Origin: CATQHS01 sp963422655
GTDB lineage: Bacteria; Actinomycetota; Acidimicrobiia; Acidimicrobiales; Aldehydirespiratoraceae
Direction of reading: 5' to 3'
Assembly (NCBI GenBank): GCA_963422655.1
Contig: OY730440.1
Coordinates: 2,944,858 to 3,008,857, forward strand
Length of the DNA stretch: 64,000 bases
Shown here one piece after another: positions 25,095 through 33,636 of the stretch (its first letter is position 1; each line of letters starts with the position of its first letter). The notes under the pieces are model-generated. The model had not been told where the DNA came from. It saw nothing but the letters and a program-made list of their open reading frames with translations, and made no database searches. Both the position numbers and the translations under genes were made by a program.

Positions 25095-25243
25095 ACTGCC
25101 CAGGGTATCGCTCGATCAGGGCGCGGCCCGGCCTTGCCGTGGCTGTGCTGCCCCGGTGTTGCCGGCTTGGTGACGGAACGGTTTCCGTCGTTCGGATCGG
25201 ATCGGATCGAGGGCGGCGCCGGTGCCGCTAGGGTGCGGCGGCG

Positions 25244-25660
25244 ATGCTGGAACTGGTCGCCTCGGTGCACGCAGAGATGGTGGTTCACGCCTTGGCCGGT
25301 CTACCCCAAGAAGCCTGCGGGCTCTTCGCCGGGGCTGGCCGCTCCGACCGGGCGGAACGGTTCTTTCCCATGGTCAACGCGGCGGCATCGGACCGGCTCT
25401 ACCGGCTCGACGCACCCGAGATGATGGAAGTCGAGCGGGCCGCCGACGAGGCCGGTCTTACGATCATGGGCGTCATGCACTCCCATACCCGTACGGCCAA
25501 CTATCCCTCACCCACCGACGTGGCCGACGCAGCTCGGTTCGACCCGTTCGGGGCTTGGCGGTTCGTGATCGTGTCGCTGCGCCACCCCGACCCGTCGTTG
25601 CGCTCGTACCGGATCCTCGACGGTGCCGTCACCGAGGAGCCGGTGGCCATCAGATCCTGA
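25244..25660 (+). CDS. JAMM/MPN+ zinc metalloprotease, Mec-like
   Basis: A 138-residue JAB1/MPN domain. The metal motif is complete: E near residue 26 (P-Q-E-A-C-G-L), H-S-H-T-R-T-A-N-Y-P-S-P-T-D near residues 82-95. In mycobacteria the Mec+ protease releases cysteine from the carrier CysO after CysM has loaded it. Here a cysteine synthase lies 2.6 kb downstream but no ThiS/CysO-like carrier gene is visible between, so the role is inferred. ATG 25244; divergent from smpB. Its stop codon lies inside the first unit of a 32-bp tandem repeat. Confidence 0.85.
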   Translation: MLELVASVHAEMVVHALAGLPQEACGLFAGAGRSDRAERFFPMVNAAASDRLYRLDAPEMMEVERAADEAGLTIMGVMHSHTRTANYPSPTDVADAARFDPFGAWRFVIVSLRHPDPSLRSYRILDGAVTEEPVAIRS

Positions 25661-25763
25661 CCCGCTCAGTCATCAGATTCATCAGATCCTGACCCGCTCA
25701 GTCATCAGATTCATCAGATCCTGACCCGCTCAGTCATCAGATTCATCAGATCCTGACCCGCTC
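25648..25763. repeat. 32-bp tandem repeat, 3.6 copies, starting at the JAMM stop codon
   Basis: Identical 32-bp units at 25648-25679, 25680-25711 and 25712-25743, then 20 bp of a fourth. Each contains CATCAGATCC and TGACCCGCTCAG, the first TGA being the JAMM stop. Perfect identity of copies suggests a recent slippage. Confidence 0.95.
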
Positions 25764-25781
25764 GCTGGATCTTCTGGTACT

Positions 25782-26675
25782 TCATCTTCTGATACCCGAC
25801 CTGATACCCGACCCTCTGCCCGAATCGAGGAGCGCAGGCGCGACGTCGACGGCAACGACGTCGGGGGCTTGGAGAGGCCCGAAGTGGCCGAGGCCTTGGT
25901 ATCGGAGGAGCCGGCCCAGGGGCAGGTTCTCGGCTATGGCTGCCGCGAACAGGCCCGGGGCCGGCTCGCCGGGCACCGTTCCCGCCGCCACCGTGGTCGC
26001 TACTTCGACCTCGGCGAGCCGGTCGAAGATCATATGACGGCCCGCAAATGTCCGAGCTTCGGTTTCTGCTCGGCAGGCCAGCCGGACTCTGCCGTCGGGC
26101 CGGTCGACGAAACCCGTCTCCACGTAGGCGTCCAGCACGTCGCTTCGGAGCACGTCGAGCGGGGGACGACTCGCGTACCGAGCCCGGGCCTTCGCTCGGT
26201 CGTCGAAGACTTCCCGCCGCTTGCGAGCAGTTCTGATCATCAAGTTCTCCGCCTCGGCGGTCAAGGCATCGGGTGGGGGTGCTATGGGCTCATAGAAGAA
26301 GAACCCGGCGAAAGTACCGGCTCGAGCCAGCTCGGCCAGCATCAGCGCAGCTCCGCCCATCGAATGGCCGAATCCGTACAAGGTGTCGGCACCGATGGCG
26401 TCCACACAGGCTTCGACATCGCAACCCATGGCCCGCCAGTCGTAATCGCCGTTCGCCGGTTCGCCGGAGAGGCCGTGGCCCCTGAAGTCGAGGGTCCAGA
26501 CCCGGAACGAGCCAGTGAGGTAAGAGGCCATGGGGCCATAGGCCCAACCGTGGAAGCCGGTGGCGTGGCAGATAAGCAGATCGGGCCCGACCCCGCCCAA
26601 GTGGCGCAGGCACAACCGTACGCCGTCGCGGCCAGCGACAGTGAGGGTGGGACCGGGGTCGCGATCCGGGTACAC
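25782..26675 (-). CDS. alpha/beta hydrolase
   Basis: A 297-residue alpha/beta-hydrolase fold protein. Nucleophile elbow G-H-S-M-G-G near residue 105, oxyanion region C-H-A-T-G-F-H-G-W near 38, D-F-R-G-H-G-L-S near 65, and the catalytic histidine in G-L-G-H-F-G near 273. Substrate unknown. Start is GTG 26675. The C-terminal tail R-G-S-G-I-R-S-G-I-R-R comes from a 12-bp tandem duplication (25789-25800, 25801-25812) right at the stop codon. It is convergent with the JAMM gene and interrupts the JAMM-cysteine synthase neighbourhood. Confidence 0.88.
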   Translation of the reverse strand: MYPDRDPGPTLTVAGRDGVRLCLRHLGGVGPDLLICHATGFHGWAYGPMASYLTGSFRVWTLDFRGHGLSGEPANGDYDWRAMGCDVEACVDAIGADTLYGFGHSMGGAALMLAELARAGTFAGFFFYEPIAPPPDALTAEAENLMIRTARKRREVFDDRAKARARYASRPPLDVLRSDVLDAYVETGFVDRPDGRVRLACRAETEARTFAGRHMIFDRLAEVEVATTVAAGTVPGEPAPGLFAAAIAENLPLGRLLRYQGLGHFGPLQAPDVVAVDVAPALLDSGRGSGIRSGIRR

Positions 26676-26797
26676 GGTGGCGAGGGACCGTACCAGTCCG
26701 GGTCGTCGATTCAGGGCCCGGGGAACCGAACGTCGGGCTCGGATCCTGTCGGTGAACCATGCCTACGGATCGGATCGGCCTTCGGTAGCGTCGCTCT

Positions 26798-28279
26798 GTG
26801 GTGATGGCGCTCGACCGGGGTCCCGGCCCGTTCTCGCCGGCCTACCGCGCCGTGGCGATGTCTCTGCTGGCCGGCGTGGCTCTGGTTTCCTACAACAACC
26901 TGGCCGCCACTGCGGCTCTGCCCGATATCGGTGACGACCTCGGTGCGGTTGCACTGCTGCCCTGGGTCATCACCGTCGAACTCTTGGCCGCCGCCATCGC
27001 GGTGCTGGCGGTGGGTCCCTTCATCGACGGGGCCGGTCCCCGTCGGGCCTTTCGGGTCACGATCGTCGGGTTCGCCATGGCCTCGTTTCTCTGCGCTGTC
27101 GCCCCCTCCATGGAGCTACTGGTTCTGGCCCGGATCTTTCAGGGGTTGGGAACCGGCGCTCTGATCGGAACGGCCATAACCAGCGTGGGACTGGTTTTCA
27201 AGGACCGTATGCGACCTCGTATGTACGCCATGGTGTCGTCTATCTGGGGGGTGATGAGCATCGGTGGGCCGACCATCGCGGCCGGGTTGGTGAGTACCCT
27301 GGGCTGGCGGGCCGTGTTCGCGGTCAATCTGCCAGTGGCCGTCATCGCCGGCGCCATCGGCTGGAACCGCCTGCCGGAACAGGGGGCGACAACCCCGAGC
27401 CGGCTCGACCGTCGCGGTCTCTTGTTGGTCAGCGCTGTCACCGTGGTTCTGCTGGGAGCCGCCTCTCGGGTCCAGTGGTGGAGTCTGGTGTTGCTGCTCG
27501 TCGGAGCCGGGCTGGTCGCGGGCTATGCCCGCCACGCCCGCTCCCATCCGGCGCCCATCGTGAGGATTCTTCACGTGACCGGGGTGCGGTGGCGGTCTCT
27601 GCACCTGACGGCCGGATTGGTCGTGGCCGGGGGCACAGGGGCGGCTGTTTTCTTGCCGCTGTACATGCGCGGCGCCCGAGAGGCGTCGACAGCGGCGGCG
27701 GCATTCTCGGTTGTCTGGCTCTCTTTGGGGTGGGTGTCCTCGGCGTGGGCGGCCAGCAGACTTCACGACCGACTGCGTTCGCAGACGATCATCTTGTCGG
27801 GCACCGTCGTGCTGGCTGCGGCTACCACCAGCCTGGTGCTGGTAGCCGCGATTCGGGCCCCCGTACCGGTGTTGTTGGGTGGGTTCTACCTGGTGGGGTG
27901 CGGGATCGGATCGGCCACCATGTCGAGTCTCACCCTTCTTCAACACCGAGCCGATGATCACGAGATGGGCCGGGTCAGCTCCGCGCACCAGTTCATCCGC
28001 TCCCTCGGCTTCGCTTACGGAGCGGCGGTGGCAGGTTTGGCCCTGTTTACGGGGGTGTCTCGACGCATCGACGACGTGGAGGCGGTGCGGGATCTGCTGG
28101 GCGGCGAGGAGGGGGTCCTCGGCGTGACCACAGCCGATGCCTTGGCGTCGGCCTACGTGTGGGCGCTGGCCGCCTCGGCTGCTTTCGCGGTGCTGGCGCT
28201 GCCGGCTGCGGTGGTGCTGGCCCGCACCTCCGACAGGTCTGCTCATGGGTATAATGCCGATCCGAGTACTCGGGATTAG
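26798..28279 (+). CDS. MFS transporter (DHA-type drug/proton antiporter)
   Basis: About 493 residues with some 12 to 14 hydrophobic segments. Family motifs: F-I-D-G-A-G-P-R-R-A-F (motif A-like loop after helix 2), L-V-L-A-R-I-F-Q-G-L-G-T-G-A-L-I-G (helix 4 region), and S-I-G-G-P-T-I-A-A-G-L-V-S (motif C-like, helix 5), pointing to an exporter of small molecules. Start could be GTG 26798, GTG 26801 or ATG 26804. Divergent from the hydrolase; 29 nt before the cysteine synthase gene, whose promoter probably lies in this gene's last codons. Confidence 0.88.
   Translation: MVMALDRGPGPFSPAYRAVAMSLLAGVALVSYNNLAATAALPDIGDDLGAVALLPWVITVELLAAAIAVLAVGPFIDGAGPRRAFRVTIVGFAMASFLCAVAPSMELLVLARIFQGLGTGALIGTAITSVGLVFKDRMRPRMYAMVSSIWGVMSIGGPTIAAGLVSTLGWRAVFAVNLPVAVIAGAIGWNRLPEQGATTPSRLDRRGLLLVSAVTVVLLGAASRVQWWSLVLLLVGAGLVAGYARHARSHPAPIVRILHVTGVRWRSLHLTAGLVVAGGTGAAVFLPLYMRGAREASTAAAAFSVVWLSLGWVSSAWAASRLHDRLRSQTIILSGTVVLAAATTSLVLVAAIRAPVPVLLGGFYLVGCGIGSATMSSLTLLQHRADDHEMGRVSSAHQFIRSLGFAYGAAVAGLALFTGVSRRIDDVEAVRDLLGGEEGVLGVTTADALASAYVWALAASAAFAVLALPAAVVLARTSDRSAHGYNADPSTRD
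28250..28255 (+). promoter_or_regulatory. perfect -10 box before the cysteine synthase gene
   Basis: GGGTATAATG holds a perfect TATAAT at 28250-28255, 54 nt before the cysteine synthase ATG, inside the end of the MFS gene. No clear -35 lies at 17 nt. Confidence 0.4.
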
Positions 28280-28308
28280 GACCCCAGCCCGACGAACGGA
28301 TCTGATAT

Positions 28309-29256
28309 ATGGCCGTCCACACCAGCCCGCTCGATCTCGTCGGCAACACCCCGGCCGTCGACGTCACCGAGTTGAGCCCCAACCCCGCCGTTCGCTTGGT
28401 GGCCAAGCTGGAGAGCGCCAACCCGACCGGGTCGGTGAAGGACCGGATAGCCAAGGCCATGCTGGAGGAAGCCGAAGCCGACGGAACCTTGGTCGAGGGC
28501 CGGAGAATCCTCGAGCCGTCATCGGGCAACACCGGGATAGCGCTGGCCCTAATGGCCAAGATGAAGGGTTACCCGATCACGATCGTGATGCCGGAGAACG
28601 TGTCGGCCGAGCGCCGCCAGATGCTGGAGGTGTTCGGAGCCGACATCATCTTCACGCCTGGTGCCGAAGGCTCGAACGGGTCGGTGCGCCGAGCCCGCGA
28701 GCTCGCTCTCGAGCACCCCGACTGGGCGTTTCTCGACCAGTACGCCAACGATGTGAACCCTCAGATCCATTACGAAACCACCGGTCCCGAAATCTGGCAC
28801 GACGTCGGCGACGTGACCCATTTTGTGGCCGGCCTGGGTACCAGCGGCACGCTCATGGGGGTCGGGACCTATCTCAAGGAACAGCGCCCCGACATCGAGG
28901 TGCTGGCTATCGAGTCCCCCAGCGGTGAGATGGTCGACGGCCTCCGCAACCTCGACGACGGTTTCATTCCTCCCATCTACGACAAGTGGGGCGGCGTCGA
29001 GTTGCTCGACGGCAAGCGCATCGTTCGAGTCGAGGAGTCGATCGAACAGACCCGCCGGCTGGCGTCGGTCGGCATTTTCGCAGGATTGTCGGCGGGGGCG
29101 GCCTTGGCCGGGGCCGTGCGGGTGGCCACTAGGGTCGACAAGGCAACTGTGGTGTTCTTGGTGGCCGACGGCGGCTGGAAGTACCTGTCCAGCCGAGCTT
29201 GGACCGGCAACCTTGCCGAGGTGGCAGCTCGCACGGCCGAGACGATCTATTTCTGA
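28309..29256 (+). CDS. cysK: cysteine synthase (O-acetylserine or O-phosphoserine sulfhydrylase)
   Basis: A 315-residue PLP fold-type II enzyme. The PLP lysine is in N-P-T-G-S-V-K-D-R-I near residue 44, the phosphate/carboxylate loop is S-S-G-N-T-G-I-A-L near 68, and the G-T-S-G-T-L-M-G-V-G glycine loop is near 182. Makes cysteine from activated serine and sulfide, or in the CysM version from a thiocarboxylated carrier. The JAMM protease upstream hints at the CysM-type route, but the carrier gene is not seen, so cysK/cysM cannot be decided. ATG 28309. Confidence 0.92.
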   Translation: MAVHTSPLDLVGNTPAVDVTELSPNPAVRLVAKLESANPTGSVKDRIAKAMLEEAEADGTLVEGRRILEPSSGNTGIALALMAKMKGYPITIVMPENVSAERRQMLEVFGADIIFTPGAEGSNGSVRRARELALEHPDWAFLDQYANDVNPQIHYETTGPEIWHDVGDVTHFVAGLGTSGTLMGVGTYLKEQRPDIEVLAIESPSGEMVDGLRNLDDGFIPPIYDKWGGVELLDGKRIVRVEESIEQTRRLASVGIFAGLSAGAALAGAVRVATRVDKATVVFLVADGGWKYLSSRAWTGNLAEVAARTAETIYF

Positions 29257-29389
29257 CCCTACTTCTGGCTCGTTGCGGGCTGGTGGGGCCGAGACCGGAC
29301 GCTGATAGGGTGGCCTGCCGGTGCGGGAACCGGAAGCGATTTCGGTGCCGCTTGCACCGGCGGGTCCACCAGGTTCATCGGAGTTCCAG

Positions 29390-29626
29390 ATGTCGAAGAT
29401 CTGCCAGGTCACGGGCAAGAAGCCGCATTTCGGCAAGCAGGTTTCGCACTCTCACCGGCGCAGCAGCCGACGTTGGAACCCCAACATCCAAACCAAACGC
29501 TTCTACCTACCCAGCGAGAAGCGCTGGATCAAGCTCACACTGAGCACCAAAGCCATCAAGACCATCGACAAGCGCGGTATCGAAAGCGTGGTGGCCGAGA
29601 TGCGCCGCAAGGGTTCAAAGGTCTGA
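29390..29626 (+). CDS. rpmB: 50S ribosomal protein L28
   Basis: A 78-residue protein: M-S-K-I-C-Q-V-T-G-K-K-P-H-F-G at the N-terminus, S-H-S-H-R-R-S-S-R-R-W-N-P-N-I-Q in the middle. Only one cysteine is present, so this is the zinc-independent form. ATG 29390 is the family start; the frame is open further upstream without resemblance. rpmG follows after 33 nt. Confidence 0.95.
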   Translation: MSKICQVTGKKPHFGKQVSHSHRRSSRRWNPNIQTKRFYLPSEKRWIKLTLSTKAIKTIDKRGIESVVAEMRRKGSKV

Positions 29627-29659
29627 TGGACGGCGAAGAAGAAGGAGAGGCAGACTGCG

Positions 29660-29821
29660 ATGGCCAGTGACAAACGCCCCGTCATCAAGCTGAGGTCCAC
29701 GGCTGGCACCGGCTATACCTACGTGACCACCAAGAACAAGACCAACACCCGCGAGCGGATCGAGATCAAGAAGTACGATCCGGTCATCCGCAAGCACGTC
29801 GTGTTCAAAGAGGAACGCTGA
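29660..29821 (+). CDS. rpmG: 50S ribosomal protein L33
   Basis: A 53-residue protein, too short for many ORF filters: R-P-V-I-K-L-R-S-T-A-G-T-G-Y-T-Y-V-T-T-K-N and R-I-E-I-K-K-Y-D-P. The two CxxC zinc knuckles of the other L33 type are absent. Paired L28/L33 genes without cysteines are often the zinc-sparing set in actinobacteria; whether this genome has a second pair cannot be seen. AGGAGAGG precedes ATG 29660. Confidence 0.95.
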   Translation: MASDKRPVIKLRSTAGTGYTYVTTKNKTNTRERIEIKKYDPVIRKHVVFKEER

Positions 29822-29901
29822 CCATTCTGTTGCCGATAGCTCAGGGCGAGGTAGAGCTTCAGGTCAAAGGTTGGAGTCCGAATCTTGATGGCAACTGAGT
29901 C

Positions 29902-30654
29902 GTGGTGGCAACTGATCTGTCAGTGACGGTGCTGGGATGCAGCGGTTCCTACGCGGCCCCCGGCAACCCCTGCACCAGCTACCTGATGCGAAGCTCGGGC
30001 GCCACCGTGCTGCTCGACTGCGGCCCGGGTTCGCTGGGACCGTTGCAGACCGAGATAAACTTCGACCAACTCAGTGCCATAGTGCTGACTCATTGCCATC
30101 CCGATCATTGGTTGGAACTTCCGGTGATTCGCAATGTCTTCACTTGGTTCCATCCCCGTTCGGGGGTGCCCGTGTACGGGACGGCCGAGACCCGGGCCAT
30201 GGACCGGGCCATCACGGTTCGGGCCCGAGACCGCCACGACCCGCTGGCCTGGGCCACTATCGACGCCTCCTCCGAGGTGACCGTCGGTGACCAGAGTTGG
30301 AGATTCGCCCTCACCGACCATCCAGTGGAGACGCTGGCGGTGAGAGTCGACGCCGGAGGCCGATCCTTCGCCTTCAGTTCTGATACCGGCCCCGGCTGGG
30401 ACTTTCGGGCACTGGGTGCCGACATCGACGTGGCCATGTGCGACGCCAGCCATCCTCGCCAGCTCGAGGGCCGGGGCATCCCTCACATGAGTGCCCGCCA
30501 AGCCGCGGCAGCCGCCGGCATAGCCGGGATCGACCGGCTGGTTCTCACCCATGTGGCGCCTGGCGTCGACCCCGAAAGCCAGCAGGCGGAGGCTCAAGCC
30601 GCCTACGGTGGCACAGTGGAGGTGGCCCGACCCGGGTTCACTTTCGCGGTCTGA
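29902..30654 (+). CDS. MBL-fold metal-dependent hydrolase
   Basis: A 250-residue metallo-beta-lactamase-fold protein. Metal motif T-H-C-H-P-D-H-W near residues 62-69, further ligands in C-D-A-S-H near 178 and L-T-H-V-A-P near 215; T-V-L-G-C-S-G-S-Y at the N-terminus resembles the RNase Z/YcbX-like branch (cyclic-nucleotide phosphodiesterase or tRNase Z relatives). It lies directly before RNase PH, a common actinobacterial order, suggesting an RNA- or nucleotide-related role. GTG 29902. Confidence 0.85.
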   Translation: MVATDLSVTVLGCSGSYAAPGNPCTSYLMRSSGATVLLDCGPGSLGPLQTEINFDQLSAIVLTHCHPDHWLELPVIRNVFTWFHPRSGVPVYGTAETRAMDRAITVRARDRHDPLAWATIDASSEVTVGDQSWRFALTDHPVETLAVRVDAGGRSFAFSSDTGPGWDFRALGADIDVAMCDASHPRQLEGRGIPHMSARQAAAAAGIAGIDRLVLTHVAPGVDPESQQAEAQAAYGGTVEVARPGFTFAV

Positions 30655-30689
30655 GGGCCGGTGAAGTGCATGATCATTCGGAGGGCGCC

Positions 30690-31421
30690 ATGACTATTCG
30701 CGACGACGGCCGCCGATCCGACGAACTGCGTCCGTTGGAGTTGCGGCGGGATTTTACGAAGATGTCGGCCGGGGCGGCCCTGGCCGTGTTCGGGCAGACC
30801 CAGGTACTGTGCACGGCTTCGGTGGACGAGCGCATCCCTCGTTGGCTCCGGGACAGGGGCGGGGGTTGGCTCACGGCCGAGTACTCGATGCTGCCGGGTT
30901 CTTCGTCGGAACGGATCCGGCGTGGTCCCAGCGGTCGCAGCCAGGAGATCCAGCGTCTCATCGGCCGATCACTGCGGGCCGTCGTCGATCTGGAAGTCCT
31001 GGGGCCGCGCCGCGTCATCGTGGATTGCGACGTGCTGCAAGCCGACGGCGGTACCCGCACCGCCGCTATATGCGGCGGTTACGTGGCTCTGCACGATGCC
31101 GTTACCCGGCTGATCCAGTCCGGCAAGCTCGACACGAACCCCATCTTCGACGAGTGCGCAGCGGTCAGCGTCGGCATCGTCGACGGCACGGCTCTGCTGG
31201 ATCTGCCCTACCCCGAAGACGCCAGGGCTGAAGTAGACCTGAACGTGGTAATGACCGGGACGGGTCGTTTCGTGGAGGTGCAGGGGACCGCGGAAGGCAA
31301 GGCCTTCGAACGAGCTCAACTCGACGAGCTGATCGACCTGGCCACCGAGGGGATCGGTGAGGTAGTCCGAGCCCAGCGGGCGGTGCTGGCCCACCCACCG
31401 GAGCCCAGGGTCGAGCAGTGA
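30690..31421 (+). CDS. rph: ribonuclease PH
   Basis: A 243-residue phosphorolytic exonuclease trimming tRNA 3' ends. Seen: R-R-D-F-T-K-M-S-A-G-A-A-L-A-V-F-G-Q-T-Q near residue 20, R-S-Q-E-I-Q-R-L-I-G-R-S-L-R near 90 (the phosphate-binding arginine region), D-C-D-V-L-Q-A-D-G-G-T-R near 115 and L-D-L-P-Y-x-E-D near 172. ATG 30690 follows GGAGGG; the longer open frame upstream overlaps the MBL gene in another frame. The rdgB gene begins 2 nt after its stop. Confidence 0.96.
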   Translation: MTIRDDGRRSDELRPLELRRDFTKMSAGAALAVFGQTQVLCTASVDERIPRWLRDRGGGWLTAEYSMLPGSSSERIRRGPSGRSQEIQRLIGRSLRAVVDLEVLGPRRVIVDCDVLQADGGTRTAAICGGYVALHDAVTRLIQSGKLDTNPIFDECAAVSVGIVDGTALLDLPYPEDARAEVDLNVVMTGTGRFVEVQGTAEGKAFERAQLDELIDLATEGIGEVVRAQRAVLAHPPEPRVEQ

Positions 31422-31422
31422 C

Positions 31423-32001
31423 ATGATCAGGTTGGTCTGTGCCAGCGCCAACCCCGACAAGGTGACCGAGATGGCGGCCCTGCTGGCCGGGGTGGCCGAA
31501 CTGCTGCCTCGGCCAGCGCAACTGGGAGAAGTGGTCGAAGACGCCGGTGACCTGGAGGGCAACGCCCGGTTGAAAGCCGTTGCGGTGAGCCGGTGGGCCG
31601 GCGCTGCCGCCGTGGCCGACGACACCGGCCTGGAAGTGGAAGCGCTGGGCGGCGGACCCGGTGTGCGCACAGCTCGCTATGCCGGTGCGGGCGCCACTTA
31701 CGCCGACAACGTATGCCGGCTCCTGGCCGATCTGAACGGGGTGTCGGCACCGCAACGGCGGGCCCGGTTCCGCACCGTGGTCGTGGTGTGCTGGCCCGAG
31801 GGCCCAGAGCTGGTCGCCTCTGGCGAGGTGGAAGGCCTGATCGCCACTGAGCCCCGGGGGAGTGGGGGATTCGGCTACGACTCGGTTTTCGTTCCCGTCG
31901 AGGGTGATGGCCGGACTTTCGCTCAGATGAACGGGAACGACAAGCACACCCTGAGTCACCGGGGCCGAGCCTTTCGGGATCTGGTCCGAGCCCTGTCGTA
32001 G
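31423..32001 (+). CDS. rdgB: XTP/dITP pyrophosphatase
   Basis: A 192-residue Ham1/RdgB nucleotide-pool cleaner that hydrolyses deaminated purine triphosphates (ITP, XTP, dITP). Seen: C-A-S-A-N-P-D-K-V-T-E (family S/T-x-N-x-x-K), A-D-D-T-G-L-E-V near residue 66, G-S-G-G-F-G-Y-D-S-V-F near 145, and H-R-G-R-A-F at the end. It starts two bases after the rph stop, so the two are co-translated. Confidence 0.95.
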   Translation: MIRLVCASANPDKVTEMAALLAGVAELLPRPAQLGEVVEDAGDLEGNARLKAVAVSRWAGAAAVADDTGLEVEALGGGPGVRTARYAGAGATYADNVCRLLADLNGVSAPQRRARFRTVVVVCWPEGPELVASGEVEGLIATEPRGSGGFGYDSVFVPVEGDGRTFAQMNGNDKHTLSHRGRAFRDLVRALS

Positions 32002-32079
32002 GCCGGGGTTTGGCGAATGGGTGCAGCGCCCATCGGGGCCGCGGACCTGCACCGGGCTCGGGTTGGCGCCGGATCGGGT

Positions 32080-32163
32080 GCGGACGGGGGGAATCGAACC
32101 CCCACACCCTTGCGGGTACTGGGACCTAAACCCAGCGCGTCTGCCTGATTCCGCCACGTCCGC
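32080..32163 (-). tRNA. tRNA-Leu (UAG)
   Basis: An 84-nt class II tRNA on the minus strand. Acceptor GCGGACG pairs with CGTCCGC; the anticodon arm CTGGG-TTTAGGT-CCCAG has anticodon UAG; a long variable arm (TACCCGCAAGGGTG) and GGTTCGAATCC T-arm follow. CCA is not encoded. Confidence 0.96.
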
Positions 32164-32222
32164 GAGGTGGATCCAGGATACTGCTACCAGGATCGGAGCC
32201 GGCCCCGGTAGCCTGCACGACC

Positions 32223-32816
32223 ATGACCACTCGGCCTCGCTCGGACTCGCTGGCTCCGGGACCCAACCCCCAAACCGAAGTGTTCAACCGGTTGCTCCAA
32301 GATCGCATCGTGGTGCTGGGTTCCGACGTCGATGACGAGCTCGCCAATTTCATCATGGCCCAACTGCTCTACCTGGAGGGGCAGGATGTCACCAGGCCGA
32401 TCTGGCTCTACATCAACAGCCCGGGCGGATCGGTGACCTCGGGTATGGCCATATACGACACCATGCAGTTCGTGCAGCCCGAGGTGGGCACGATCTGTTT
32501 GGGGCTGGGAGCGTCGATGGGGCAGTTCCTGCTGTGTGCCGGCGCACCGGGCAAGCGCTACGCCCTGCCCCACGCTCGAATCATGATGCACCAGCCCTTG
32601 GGCGGCGTTCGGGGTCAGGCTACCGATATCGCCATCCAGGCCGAGCAGATGGCTTACACCAAGCGGCTGTTGCAGGAACGTATCGCCGATCACACCGGTC
32701 AGACCGTGGAGCAGATCGAGGCCGACTCCGACCGGGATCGCTGGTTCACTGCCACCGAGGCCAAGGACTACGGCATCATCGACCACGTGATCGTCAAGCG
32801 CGGGGAGATGCGCTGA
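32223..32816 (+). CDS. clpP: ATP-dependent Clp protease proteolytic subunit
   Basis: A 197-residue serine protease subunit. Catalytic serine in L-G-A-S-M-G-Q near residue 101, histidine in M-M-H-Q-P-L-G near 126, aspartate near 175 (W-F-T-A-T-E-A-K-D-Y-G). Y-I-N-S-P-G-G-S-V-T-S-G forms the oxyanion strand. It degrades proteins unfolded by ClpX or ClpC, including tmRNA-tagged ones. Alone here, no clpX next to it. Its 3' end overlaps rpe by 23 nt on the other strand. Confidence 0.96.
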   Translation: MTTRPRSDSLAPGPNPQTEVFNRLLQDRIVVLGSDVDDELANFIMAQLLYLEGQDVTRPIWLYINSPGGSVTSGMAIYDTMQFVQPEVGTICLGLGASMGQFLLCAGAPGKRYALPHARIMMHQPLGGVRGQATDIAIQAEQMAYTKRLLQERIADHTGQTVEQIEADSDRDRWFTATEAKDYGIIDHVIVKRGEMR

Positions 32817-33477
32817 GGGCGCTCGACCGCAGGGCTCTGATAGCAGGCTCGATCCCCTCGGGGTGGGCGAAGACGGCTGAGCCGGCCACCAGCACGTTGG
32901 CCCCGGCCGCCACCGCCCGGCCCGCGGTGCGGGCGTCGATTCCGCCGTCCACCTCCAAGTCGATGTCGCGGCCCGACTCGCAGATCATTCGTCGGATCGT
33001 GGCCATCTTGGACTCAGTGGCGGCGATATAGCGCTGGCCGCCGAAGCCGGGGTTGACCGTCATCACCAGCACCTCGTCGATTAGCTCGATGACTTCCGAG
33101 ATGGCGCTGGCCGGTGTGTGAGGATTGAGCACCACCCCGGGTCGGGCCCCCAGGTCACCGATGGCGCTCAGCGAGCGGTGCAGATGGGGGCAGGCCTCGA
33201 CTTGGACGAGCACGGTGCCGCAACCGGCGTCCACATAACGAGGGGCCAACCGGTCGGGATCGACCACCATGAGATGGGCTTCGAAGGGGATGTCCACATG
33301 GGGCCGGCAGGCCGCCACCACGTCGGGTCCGTAGGTGAGGTTGGGTACGAACACCCCGTCCATCACGTCCCAATGGATCCGGTCGGCTCCGGCCGCTTCG
33401 ACAGCCCGGCACTCCTGGCCGAGACGGGAGGCGTCAGCGGCCATCACCGACGGGGCGATCTCGACCGAATCGGCCAT
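32794..33477 (-). CDS. rpe: ribulose-phosphate 3-epimerase
   Basis: A 227-residue TIM barrel of the pentose phosphate pathway, interconverting ribulose-5-P and xylulose-5-P. Seen: I-A-P-S-V-M-A-A-D, H-W-D-V-M-D-G-V-F-V-P-N, E-A-H-L-M-V, M-T-V-N-P-G-F-G-G-Q and D-G-G-I near the end; the metal ligands His, Asp, His, Asp are all there. ATG 33477. Convergent and overlapping with clpP. Confidence 0.96.
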   Translation of the reverse strand: MADSVEIAPSVMAADASRLGQECRAVEAAGADRIHWDVMDGVFVPNLTYGPDVVAACRPHVDIPFEAHLMVVDPDRLAPRYVDAGCGTVLVQVEACPHLHRSLSAIGDLGARPGVVLNPHTPASAISEVIELIDEVLVMTVNPGFGGQRYIAATESKMATIRRMICESGRDIDLEVDGGIDARTAGRAVAAGANVLVAGSAVFAHPEGIEPAIRALRSSALSASPRA

Positions 33478-33636
33478 GGATGCACCCTAACGGGGTTCGA
33501 GTGGTGGAGTAGAACGGTCCCCGCCGATGGTGAGTCGAGGCGATGTTCGGACCTCGAACTTGCCGAATGGAGCCGGTAGTCTCCGGAGGTGTTCCACAAG
33601 ACGTGAACGAACCCAGCGACCGGCGAGGTAATCGAC

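Noticed and set aside
25648..25763. CRISPR array
   Set aside because: Units are directly adjacent with no unique spacers and no cas genes; it is a simple tandem repeat.
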